Positions 27,232 to 34,598 of a DNA stretch of 64,000 bases are shown here, piece by piece. The notes below the pieces were generated by a model, which saw only the letters and a program-made list of their open reading frames with translations, did not search any database and was not told the DNA's origin. Position 1 is the first letter of the stretch. Each line of letters opens with the position of its first letter. This stretch comes from Citrifermentans bemidjiense Bem (GTDB lineage Bacteria > Desulfobacterota > Desulfuromonadia > Geobacterales > Geobacteraceae): assembly GCF_000020725.1 (NCBI RefSeq), contig NC_011146.1, positions 2,045,501 to 2,109,500 of the forward strand, in the 5' to 3' direction. Position numbers and translations under genes: made by a program.

Positions 27232-28401
27232 ATGAATCTGATAGAAAAAAGCGCAAGCGGCAAGGTCGATGCGATCTACACCAAGGCGATAGCTTCCGCC
27301 TCGCAACTCGGCGGGACCCTTACCCCGCATCTCAGGAGGTTCATCCGTTTCCTCGCGCTCCCCTACTACTTCTTTTGCGGCATCGATTGGAGGATCTGCC
27401 GCAAGAACAAGCTCGCCGTGTGCCTCGACCTCCTGTACATCTTCTTCGTCCTGAAGCACTACCCCGACCACTACTTCTACTGCCGCCTGTGGGAAAAGAA
27501 GAGGGAGGAATGGAAGTATTACTTCGGCTCGATATACGACGCGTACCAGCGGCGGCAGTTCAAGAAGTTCATCTACAGCAGGGAAAACTTCGTGCTCTTC
27601 GCCAACAAGCAGATCTGCTACCAGTTGTGCCACGACGCCGGTTTCCCGCTTCCCGCGCAGTTCGCTACGCTCTACCCCCACGAGGACTACCGCTCCGGGC
27701 TCGCCGCTTGTGTCGCGCAAATGCCCCCCGGGGAGCGGCTCATCGTAAAGGCCGTGGACGGGATGGGAGGGAAGGGGATCGTCGTCGCCTTCCGCGACGG
27801 CGACCGGATCAAGGTCAGACGCAACGAGGAGGTCTGCGACCTCTCCGAGTTCGAGCTCAACCACCCCGCCGTGGTGCAGCAATACGTCAGGCAGCACCAT
27901 CTGGTGCAGCAGTTTTCCATCACCACCAACACCATCAGGTTGTCCACGATGTTGAAGTCGGACTATTCAGGCGTGGTGCTGGTCTGCGCCATCATGAGGT
28001 TCGGTGTCGGCGGCTCCGTGGTCGATAACCTTTGTTCCGGCGGGCTTGCCGTTGGGGTCGACCTCGTCACCGGCAGGCTCGGCGAATTCGCCGTCGGTTT
28101 TGCCGCGACGCTGCACGCGCGGCACCCCGACTCCGGGATGCCGTTCAAGGACTTCCAGGTACCTTACTGGCCGGAGGTGGTCGACTTGGCCAAAAGGGTG
28201 CAGCAGCACTTCCACTACCACAAGTTACTGGGCCTCGACTTTTGCATCACGGAGGAAGGGCCGCTCTTGATAGAGATCAACGAGGAGCAGGACCTGGGCG
28301 GAACCGAGATGGTCTACGGTCCCGTCCTGAAAAACCGGGAGGTGCTGGAGCAGTTCAAGGCCTACAACCTACTCGTCAGCAGGGTGCAGCAGACAATGTG
28401 A
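27232..28401 (+). CDS. ATP-grasp protein of the sugar-transfer-associated type
   Basis: 389 aa. After an N-terminal region of about 110 residues with a YFFCGIDWRICRKNKLAVCL segment there is an ATP-grasp fold: SRENFVLFANKQICYQLCHD, ERLIVKAVDGMGGKGIVVAF (ATP lid), and the metal-binding end LLGLDFCITEEGPLLIEINE followed by EQDLGGTEMVYGP. This arrangement fits the 'sugar-transfer associated ATP-grasp' group (PF14397). Such enzymes join a carboxylate to an amine; here probably an amino acid or acid decoration of the EPS. It lies 40 bases before the first large secreted paralogue. Confidence 0.82.
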   Translation: MNLIEKSASGKVDAIYTKAIASASQLGGTLTPHLRRFIRFLALPYYFFCGIDWRICRKNKLAVCLDLLYIFFVLKHYPDHYFYCRLWEKKREEWKYYFGSIYDAYQRRQFKKFIYSRENFVLFANKQICYQLCHDAGFPLPAQFATLYPHEDYRSGLAACVAQMPPGERLIVKAVDGMGGKGIVVAFRDGDRIKVRRNEEVCDLSEFELNHPAVVQQYVRQHHLVQQFSITTNTIRLSTMLKSDYSGVVLVCAIMRFGVGGSVVDNLCSGGLAVGVDLVTGRLGEFAVGFAATLHARHPDSGMPFKDFQVPYWPEVVDLAKRVQQHFHYHKLLGLDFCITEEGPLLIEINEEQDLGGTEMVYGPVLKNREVLEQFKAYNLLVSRVQQTM

Positions 28402-28441
28402 GGCAGAAGCAACGATTCATGTTATGGGAATGGAGAAGATC

Positions 28442-30526
28442 ATGTTACGGAGACTAAAGAACGTCATCATTGCGGCAGCTCTCGTCCTGTTCGGGGTGCA
28501 GGGGGCAGGGGCCGCCATCCTGTTCAGCGAGGGGTTCGACACCCTGGCCAACTGGAGCCCGCCCCAGGGAGCCTCGGGCGAAGCCTGCGTCAGGGGGCAG
28601 ATCTGCACGACCGCTATCCCCAACGGCTTTTACGATTACCGCGTCGCCGGGACGGAAGCCTGCAGCAACCTGGACGGCAACCACAACACGTTGAACATAA
28701 ACGAGCTCAACGCCAGGGGAGGGTCCGGCAAGGCGGTCACGGTATGGAACGAGCCGTGCTACAGCAGAAGCGGCAGCTGGGGGTCCGACGGGCTGCTCGG
28801 GGTCGACTTCGCGCCCCAGGACGAGGTATACGTGCGCTACTGGATCAAGTTCCAGCCTGACTGGAGGTGGGACGGCGACGGCTCCGCCGGCGGGCGCGCG
28901 CTGGGCGCTGCCAACACCAGCCCGATGCAGAAATTCATGCACCTGTCGCACATGAACCCGAGCATCTCCCCGATCTGGGACTTCTTCAGCGGGGTGCAGA
29001 ACAAGCCGCGCTTTACCCCTCAGCTCGCTAAGTTCTCCGGCGGCGCGATGCGCATCCAGTTCAACCTGCCCCATTCGCCACTGACGCCCACAAGGGATAG
29101 TTCGGCCTCATTCACCCTCAACGTTTACTTAGGAGCGGCACCGCTGGACTGGAGTGTGCCGGGGACTGGCGGACTTCCGACGCCTCCCGGCGACGGGCAG
29201 TGGCACAGCTTCGAATTCTACGCGAAGATGAACAGCGCAGGGGGGATCGCCAACGGGATCTCCAAGGTGTGGTACGACGGCGCCCTGGTGAGCACTGCCT
29301 CCAACGTGGTATGGATCCCGACAGGCGACGACCCCGCCCTCTGGCGCTGGAACCATGCCTGGATCGGCGGCAACAACTCCAACACCTACCTTCCCGCCAA
29401 CGAGCAGTGGTACGCCGTCGACGACTTCGTGGTCAGTACCCATTACAGCGGGCCGCCTCCGCCTCCCGATACGCTCAGGGCCGAAGGGATAAGCACCTCG
29501 TCGATACGCCTCACCTGGCAAAGCGGCAGCAACGGTGCCACCTACTTGGTGGACGGCTACCGCATCTACTACGGGACCGACCCCGCCAATCTCAACGGCT
29601 CGGTCACCGTCGCAGCCTCGCAAAGGGAGGCCGTGGTGACTTCCCTTGCCGCCGGCACCAGGTACTATTTCGCTGCCACCGCGTTCAAGCAGGAAGCAAG
29701 CGACGCCAACGAGAATGAAAGCCTGCGCAGCGCCTCGGCCAACGCCGTCACGGTCGACCTGGTCCGGCCGGACATCACACTGGCCCCCGTCACCTCCCCC
29801 ACGCGGGTGGCCAGTCAAACCCTCTCCGGGACCGTCGCGGACGCCGGCGGCATCGCCTCGGTGCTGGTCAAGGTCGGCGCCGCGGCGCCTGTCGCCGCGA
29901 CAGTCACAGGGAACCGCTGGAGCTGCACCGTTCACAATTTGACCGAAGGGGCAAACAGCATCGTGGCGACCGCACAGGACCTCTCCGGCAACGAGTCCAC
30001 GGCAAGCGGCACCATCATGCTGGATACCCATCCTCCCGTGGTCACCGTGTCTGCCTTCATTACGCCGACCATATTCACCTCGCAGACCATATCGGGGACC
30101 GTGACCGACGTGGGCGGGATGGTCGATTCGGTTTCGGTGCAGGTGGGGAACGGCCAGAGCCAGGCCGCCCAGGTGAACGGCTACGTCTGGAGCTTTCTGG
30201 TGAAAAACCTTCAGCCCGGTGTCGCCACCGCGATCACCGTGTCGGCCCGCGACACCGCAGGAAACGAGAGCAGCCAGAACTCCGCGCTGATGTCCTCGAT
30301 AGGGGTCCTCAAAGCGGGGGATCTATCCGGAGATAACTCGGTGGGGGTGGATGACGCCCAGCTTGCCATGCAGATGGGGGTAGGGATGAAAAAGCCCGAT
30401 GCCGGCCAACTGCAGCGCGGTGACCTGGCACCGATGGTCGGGGGAATACCGCAGCCGGACGGGGTGATTGACACAGGAGATGCCTTGTTGATACTGGGCA
30501 TCGTTACCGGAATGGTGAGGTTTTAA
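28442..30526 (+). CDS. Secreted concanavalin-like/Fn3/Ig protein with a C-terminal dockerin-like module
   Basis: 694 aa. The signal peptide is about 1-24 (VLFGVQGAGA|A). Residues 25-330 form a domain shared with the two downstream paralogues (NHNTLNIN, WNEPCYSRSGSWGSDGLLG, RYWIKFQPDWRWDGDGS, QNKPRFTPQLAKF), apparently a concanavalin/jelly-roll fold. An Fn3 domain follows (SIRLTWQSGSNGATYLVDGY), then two Ig-like domains. The last 65 residues contain two calcium-loop-like repeats (GDLSGDNSVGVDDAQLAM and GVIDTGDALLILGIVTGMV), a dockerin-like pair. ATG 28442 is preferred over 28424 because GGAGA sits seven bases upstream. No riboswitch precedes it. Likely a matrix protein or glycan-active enzyme of unknown substrate. 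Confidence 0.8.
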   Translation: MLRRLKNVIIAAALVLFGVQGAGAAILFSEGFDTLANWSPPQGASGEACVRGQICTTAIPNGFYDYRVAGTEACSNLDGNHNTLNINELNARGGSGKAVTVWNEPCYSRSGSWGSDGLLGVDFAPQDEVYVRYWIKFQPDWRWDGDGSAGGRALGAANTSPMQKFMHLSHMNPSISPIWDFFSGVQNKPRFTPQLAKFSGGAMRIQFNLPHSPLTPTRDSSASFTLNVYLGAAPLDWSVPGTGGLPTPPGDGQWHSFEFYAKMNSAGGIANGISKVWYDGALVSTASNVVWIPTGDDPALWRWNHAWIGGNNSNTYLPANEQWYAVDDFVVSTHYSGPPPPPDTLRAEGISTSSIRLTWQSGSNGATYLVDGYRIYYGTDPANLNGSVTVAASQREAVVTSLAAGTRYYFAATAFKQEASDANENESLRSASANAVTVDLVRPDITLAPVTSPTRVASQTLSGTVADAGGIASVLVKVGAAAPVAATVTGNRWSCTVHNLTEGANSIVATAQDLSGNESTASGTIMLDTHPPVVTVSAFITPTIFTSQTISGTVTDVGGMVDSVSVQVGNGQSQAAQVNGYVWSFLVKNLQPGVATAITVSARDTAGNESSQNSALMSSIGVLKAGDLSGDNSVGVDDAQLAMQMGVGMKKPDAGQLQRGDLAPMVGGIPQPDGVIDTGDALLILGIVTGMVRF

Positions 30527-30530
30527 CAAC

Positions 30531-31049
30531 ATGAACAAAAAGCGAATTATGAAACTTGCTGTCTCAGCAACCTCGCTGCTGTCTTTTGTCTCGCTGCTCG
30601 CCGGTTGTGGCGGCGGCGGTGGAGAAAGCGCCCCTCCCCAGATTGCGACTCCAACCAACAGTCTCGTCATCTCGACCTCAGGCACCGCTGCCGCCCTATA
30701 TGGGGTGCAGTTCACGCTGCAACTTCCCCCCGGTGTCACCCTGGCCACCCAGGGAGGAGCACTTGCCGCCGGGGTGATCGCACCTTCGGGAGGCGCTGCC
30801 GGTGCCACTGTGACAACCAACTACGACCCTGTCCTTGCGCCGCGGACCGTCACGGTCTCACTGATAAAAGCGCCACCAGCCTTTCCTGCAGGCTTTCCTG
30901 TTGGGCCCTTCATGACCATAATTCCAGTGCTGCCTCAGGGGATGACGCTGGCTGCGGGCGACTTCACCCTCTCCAGTTTCAAGGCCTGGGATGACCTCAC
31001 CACTTATCATGAGGCCCCGCAGATCACGGGGGCGATCGCCGCGCCGTAA
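30531..31049 (+). CDS. Small lipoprotein with a possible cohesin-like beta-sandwich
   Basis: 172 aa. The signal peptide ends in a lipobox (SLLAGCGGGGGES), so Cys26 would be lipidated and the protein anchored to a membrane. The mature part (GVQFTLQLPPGVTL, TVTVSLIKAPPAF, FMTIIPVLPQGMTLAAGDFT, LSSFKAWDDL) alternates strands in a pattern reminiscent of cohesin domains. It begins four bases after the gene whose product ends in a dockerin-like module, which strengthens the suspicion. The cohesin call is an inference from pattern and context, not a firm match. Confidence 0.7.
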   Translation: MNKKRIMKLAVSATSLLSFVSLLAGCGGGGGESAPPQIATPTNSLVISTSGTAAALYGVQFTLQLPPGVTLATQGGALAAGVIAPSGGAAGATVTTNYDPVLAPRTVTVSLIKAPPAFPAGFPVGPFMTIIPVLPQGMTLAAGDFTLSSFKAWDDLTTYHEAPQITGAIAAP

Positions 31050-31245
31050 AGCACGCCGGGTAAGAGAGGTGCTCCTCCTTTGGCCGGGCCGCCCCGTGCC
31101 ACGTGCGCGGAAAATGCCGAAAAACTGCAAAAAATGTAATCTACGTCACACAATTTATCCGGAGGATGGGCAATACTCCCCCTGTCGAAGCCACTCACCC
31201 AACGGACGCAGACCGAGTGGCCGGGACAACGGATCCCTCACAGCC

Positions 31246-31332
31246 GAATAAAGCAACAACGACAATACTAAACCACCTGCGAAGGTGGGACGGAAAGCCC
31301 ACGGGTCTCCCTGAGACAGCCGGGTCGCCGAT
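31246..31332 (+). ncRNA. GEMM-I riboswitch, cyclic AMP-GMP (3',3'-cGAMP) variant
   Basis: The core reads AATACTAAACC, then a CCACCT-GCGA-AGGTGG hairpin with a GNRA loop, GGACGGAAAGCCCACGGG, and a second hairpin GTCTC-CCT-GAGAC. These are the landmarks of the GEMM-I aptamer. Aligning the AAACC to the Vibrio Vc2 c-di-GMP aptamer from memory puts an A (31267) where c-di-GMP binders have G20; this change marks the cyclic AMP-GMP class described from Geobacter. The 3' part of the aptamer forms one arm of the terminator that follows, so ligand binding should favour read-through into the gene at 31406. I saw no convincing promoter between 31050 and 31245. Confidence 0.88.
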
Positions 31333-31380
31333 TCTACGCGATGGAACCCCCATCGTAGACCGGCGACCCGGCTTTTTTTT
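31318..31380 (+). terminator. Riboswitch-controlled intrinsic terminator
   Basis: A long hairpin pairs AGCCGGGTCGCCG (31318-31330) with CGGCGACCCGGCT (31361-31373). It is extended by an inner stem (TCTACG.../...CGTAGA) and followed by a T run to 31380. Its left arm overlaps the riboswitch aptamer, making the two structures mutually exclusive. Confidence 0.92.
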
Positions 31381-31405
31381 GTATCGGGGATCAAAGGAGA
31401 GTTAA

Positions 31406-33889
31406 ATGAAGAAGTTGAAGGCAATAACGGCAACAGCGTTAGGAGTCCTGATGTACACGAGTGTCGCCTCCGCGGCAGTACTGTTCTCAGAGGATTTCAA
31501 CGCGCAACCAGACTGGAGCCCTTCACAGGGGACCTCCGGTGCTACCTGCATTCCCGGGCAAAACTGCGCCACTCCCATCCCGACCGGTTTTTACGACTAC
31601 CGCCTGGCCGGCACGGAAGCTTGCAGCAACCTCGACGGCAAGCACAACACCCTGAACATAAACGGCCTGCACCCGAGAGGGACGGGGAAGAGCTTCATGA
31701 TGTGGAACGAGCCCTGCTATAGCAGAAGCGGCAGCTGGGGCTCCGATGGCCTCCTCGGGATCGATTTCGCCCCTCAAAACGAGGTGTACGTTAGGTACTG
31801 GATCCAGTTCCAGCCCGACTGGAGGTGGGATGGCGACGGTTCGGTCGGCGGGCGCGCCGTGGGTACGGCGACCACGAGCCCGATGGAAAAGTTCATGCAC
31901 ATCTCCCACCTGAACACCGGGAACACGAACTTCTGGGACTTCTTCAGCGGCACCCAGAACAAACCCCGCTTCACCCCGCAGCTCGCCAAGTTCGGCGGCG
32001 GCAGCTATCGGCTCCAGTTCAACCTCCCTCATTCCCCTCTGACTGCGGCACGTGATAGTTCTGCCTCGTTCACTACTAATGTATTCCTTGGCGCTGCCCC
32101 CCTCGACATGAACGTACCGGGCCCCGGTGGTTTGCCGGCAGCTCCCCGGGACGGCAAGTGGCACTGCTTCGAGTTCTACGTCAAGCTGAACAGCGCAGGG
32201 GGGGTGGCCGACGGCGTCTCGAAGGTCTGGTACGATGGCGCCCTGGTCGGCTCGACCACTAACGCCGTATGGATTCCTTTAGGCGATGATCCGGCCCAGT
32301 GGAAGTGGAACCACGCCTGGCTCGGCGGCAACAACGCCAACCTCTACCTGCCCGCCAACGAGCAGTGGTACGCCATAGACGACGTTGTGGTGAGCACCAC
32401 CTACAGCGGCCCGCCGGCGCAGCCGGGGAGCGTCACCGCCACCGCCAGCGCGGCGAACACCGTGAGCCTGCGCTGGAGCCCCGGCAGCAACGGGGTCCCG
32501 TTCTCCCTGAACGGCTACCGGATTTACTACGGCAAGGACGCAACCAACCTGAACATGAAAGTGGACGTGGGGAACGTGCAGCAGTACAGCATCTCCTCCC
32601 TCGACCCCTCGACCAAGTACTACTTCGCGGTCTCCGCCTACAACAAGGGGAGCTACGACAGTAATGACAACGAAGGGATGCCCTCGGTAACGGCAAGCGC
32701 GACCACCGTTTCTAGCAGTACCACTACCACGACCACTGCAGATGCCGTCGCGCCGGTAGCTTCCATCTCCTCGCCGGCTACCGGCTCCACCGTGAGCGGC
32801 AACGTCACTATCAACGTGGCAGCCAGCGACAACGTGGCGGTCAGCAAGGTAGAGCTGTACCTGAACGGCTCCATCTTCGGCGTGGTGGGGTCGGCCCCCT
32901 ACACCCTGAGCTGGAATACGGCCAATAACCCCAACGCCACCTACACCCTGACCGCGAAGGCCTACGACGCAGCCGGCAACGTGGGGCAGGCTTCGAGCTC
33001 GGTGACCGTGAAAAACGCAGTCGCAGTAACCGACGCTTCGGCCCCTGTGATCAGCTCCTTCACCATGCCCGCGTCCGCCACATCGCTTACCGTTCCGGTT
33101 ACCGCGTTCGCCGCCACCGACGACGTCGGCGTCACCGGCTACCAGATCACCGAGAGCGCGACCGCTCCCGCGGCGGGCGCCACCACCTGGAAAGCAACCG
33201 CGCCGACCTCCTGCACCTTCTCGGCAGCAGGTATCCGCACCGCTTACGCCTGGTGCAAGGACGCCTCCGGCAAGGTATCGGCAGCAAAAACCGCCCAGGT
33301 CAACATCACCACCGCTACCACCACGACCGGGGACACGACCGCCCCGGTGGTCAGCATCGCCTCGCCGGTGACCGGTTCCACGGTCAAGGGGGCAGTGACT
33401 GTATCCGCCAACGCCACCGACAACGTCGGTGTGAAGAAGGCCGAGTTCTACGTGAACGGGGTGCTCAAGCTGACCTCCACTACCGCGCCCTACAGCGTCA
33501 CCTGGGGGACCACCAACTACCCTAACGGCTCCAACAGCGTCACCGTAAAGGCGTACGACGCAGCCGGCAACGTCGGCCAGGCAACTTCGACCGTCACCAT
33601 CATGAACGGCGACACTACTGCCCCGAAGGTTTCCATAACCTCCCCGACCTCCGGGTCCACCGCCAAGGGGGTAGTGACAGTATCCGCTAACGTCACCGAC
33701 AACGTCGGCGTAAAAAAGGTCGAGTTCTACGTGAACGGCGTGCTCAAGCTGACCTCCACCGCGGCTCCCTACACCGTCACCTGGGGCACCACGAATTACC
33801 CGAACGGCTCCAACAGCGTGACCATCAAGGGGTATGACGCGGCCGGCAACGTCGGCCAGGCCACAACGACTGTAACCGTGGCGAATTGA
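31406..33889 (+). CDS. Secreted concanavalin-like/Fn3 protein with Ig-like repeats, under riboswitch control
   Basis: 827 aa. Signal peptide about 1-23 (VLMYTSVASA|A). The concanavalin-like domain (about 24-335) is closely similar to those at 28442 and 34599. An Fn3 domain (VSLRWSPGSNGVPFSLNGYR) follows at about 340-435. Then come three Ig-like domains of the Big_9 kind (SISSPATGSTVSGNVTINVA and similar). A different module, SFTMPASATSLTVPVTAFAA, sits after the first of them. No PEP-CTERM, LPXTG or dockerin end is present, so it is presumably released or matrix-bound. ATG 31406 has an AAAGGAGAG ribosome site. Transcription is gated by the cyclic AMP-GMP riboswitch upstream. Confidence 0.85.
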   Translation: MKKLKAITATALGVLMYTSVASAAVLFSEDFNAQPDWSPSQGTSGATCIPGQNCATPIPTGFYDYRLAGTEACSNLDGKHNTLNINGLHPRGTGKSFMMWNEPCYSRSGSWGSDGLLGIDFAPQNEVYVRYWIQFQPDWRWDGDGSVGGRAVGTATTSPMEKFMHISHLNTGNTNFWDFFSGTQNKPRFTPQLAKFGGGSYRLQFNLPHSPLTAARDSSASFTTNVFLGAAPLDMNVPGPGGLPAAPRDGKWHCFEFYVKLNSAGGVADGVSKVWYDGALVGSTTNAVWIPLGDDPAQWKWNHAWLGGNNANLYLPANEQWYAIDDVVVSTTYSGPPAQPGSVTATASAANTVSLRWSPGSNGVPFSLNGYRIYYGKDATNLNMKVDVGNVQQYSISSLDPSTKYYFAVSAYNKGSYDSNDNEGMPSVTASATTVSSSTTTTTTADAVAPVASISSPATGSTVSGNVTINVAASDNVAVSKVELYLNGSIFGVVGSAPYTLSWNTANNPNATYTLTAKAYDAAGNVGQASSSVTVKNAVAVTDASAPVISSFTMPASATSLTVPVTAFAATDDVGVTGYQITESATAPAAGATTWKATAPTSCTFSAAGIRTAYAWCKDASGKVSAAKTAQVNITTATTTTGDTTAPVVSIASPVTGSTVKGAVTVSANATDNVGVKKAEFYVNGVLKLTSTTAPYSVTWGTTNYPNGSNSVTVKAYDAAGNVGQATSTVTIMNGDTTAPKVSITSPTSGSTAKGVVTVSANVTDNVGVKKVEFYVNGVLKLTSTAAPYTVTWGTTNYPNGSNSVTIKGYDAAGNVGQATTTVTVAN

Positions 33890-33990
33890 GAAGACAGCCC
33901 CGGCCATAAAGGGCTCCGTGGCAAGCAAGTCCGTGACCAGGCTGTATTGAGCTAGCTGATACCGCCTTGTATGTGGAAGCAGCAGCAAAA

Positions 33991-34025
33991 AAGGAAGGGA
34001 GCCTTAGCGCTCCCTTCCTTTTTTT
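33991..34025 (+). terminator. Intrinsic terminator after the 827-aa protein gene
   Basis: A perfect 12-bp stem, AAGGAAGGGAGC (33991-34002) with GCTCCCTTCCTT (34009-34020), a six-base loop and a T run to 34025. Confidence 0.9.
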
Positions 34026-34332
34026 AGTTTGAGGTTGCGCCTCGCGTCAACATCTCCCGCCGCTTTGCCGGCTCTTTCCGTCGAAAAAATAGGGGTTTGA
34101 CGATTTTATTTTCTTCCTGCGATCCAGGAAACGCCAAATAGCCAGCCCGCTGCTCAGGACTTGGACAGTTGTTCAACTGCTTCCAAACAAACGGCAGACT
34201 CAGTAAATACGGGCACTTGAGGTAACCGGCGCCTGGCGCTGTGCAGGTTTCATGCAGATGTGAAGCTCTTGTTTTTCAACTGCTTCCGTGAAAAAAACGC
34301 TAATTACAGTGACTTATGTGTGCTGCAGACCT
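34026..34332 (+). other. Long intergenic region with a palindrome and a 13-bp direct repeat
   Basis: There is no coding potential here. A perfect palindrome CAGTTG-TT-CAACTG lies at 34167-34180. The 13-mer TTCAACTGCTTCC, which overlaps its right half, occurs again at 34275-34287. Both copies lie upstream of the sigma-54 promoter (about 150 and 60 bases), where an enhancer-binding activator would be expected to bind. Confidence 0.55.
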
Positions 34333-34349
34333 TTGGCACTGCAGTTGCG
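34333..34349 (+). promoter_or_regulatory. Sigma-54 (-24/-12) promoter for the riboswitch/1096-aa protein transcript
   Basis: TTGGCAC-TGCAG-TTGC matches the sigma-54 consensus TGGCAC-N5-TTGC at every defined position and keeps the GG-N10-GC spacing. Transcription would start about 12 bases further on, giving a leader that carries the riboswitch. Confidence 0.8.
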
Positions 34350-34445
34350 ATGGCACAGGCTAAAGGTAATGACTGTGTACAGGATGGAGGTTGCGATGAG
34401 CAACAAGCACGGAAGCGGTTAGTAGAGATCAGTTAAAACTAAATA

Positions 34446-34524
34446 GCAACAACGACAATACTAAACCATCCGTGAGGATGGGACGGAAAGCCCACGGGTC
34501 TCCCTGAGACAGCCGGGTCGCCGA
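34446..34524 (+). ncRNA. Second GEMM-I riboswitch, cyclic AMP-GMP variant
   Basis: Nearly the same core as the first copy: AATACTAAACC, a CCATCC-GTGA-GGATGG hairpin with a GNRA loop, GGACGGAAAGCCCACGGG and the GTCTC-CCT-GAGAC hairpin. The stem bases differ from the first copy in a compensatory way, supporting a conserved structure. The discriminating base is again A (34460). It controls the gene at 34599 through the terminator that follows. Confidence 0.88.
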
Positions 34525-34573
34525 ATCTAACAGATGGTTTTTTTACATCATAGAGAAGCGACCCGGTTTTTTT
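34513..34573 (+). terminator. Riboswitch-controlled intrinsic terminator
   Basis: CCGGGTCGC (34513-34521), within the aptamer's 3' end, pairs with GCGACCCGG (34558-34566), followed by a T run to 34573. Same architecture as the first riboswitch. Confidence 0.9.
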
Positions 34574-34598
34574 GTGTCAGGGAATAAAGGAGATAGAA

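Noticed and set aside
31060-31085. GG-N10-GC spacing considered as a sigma-54 promoter for the first riboswitch transcript
   Set aside because: The -24 and -12 bases (CGGGTAA and GTGC) are poor matches; no reliable promoter was found for that unit.
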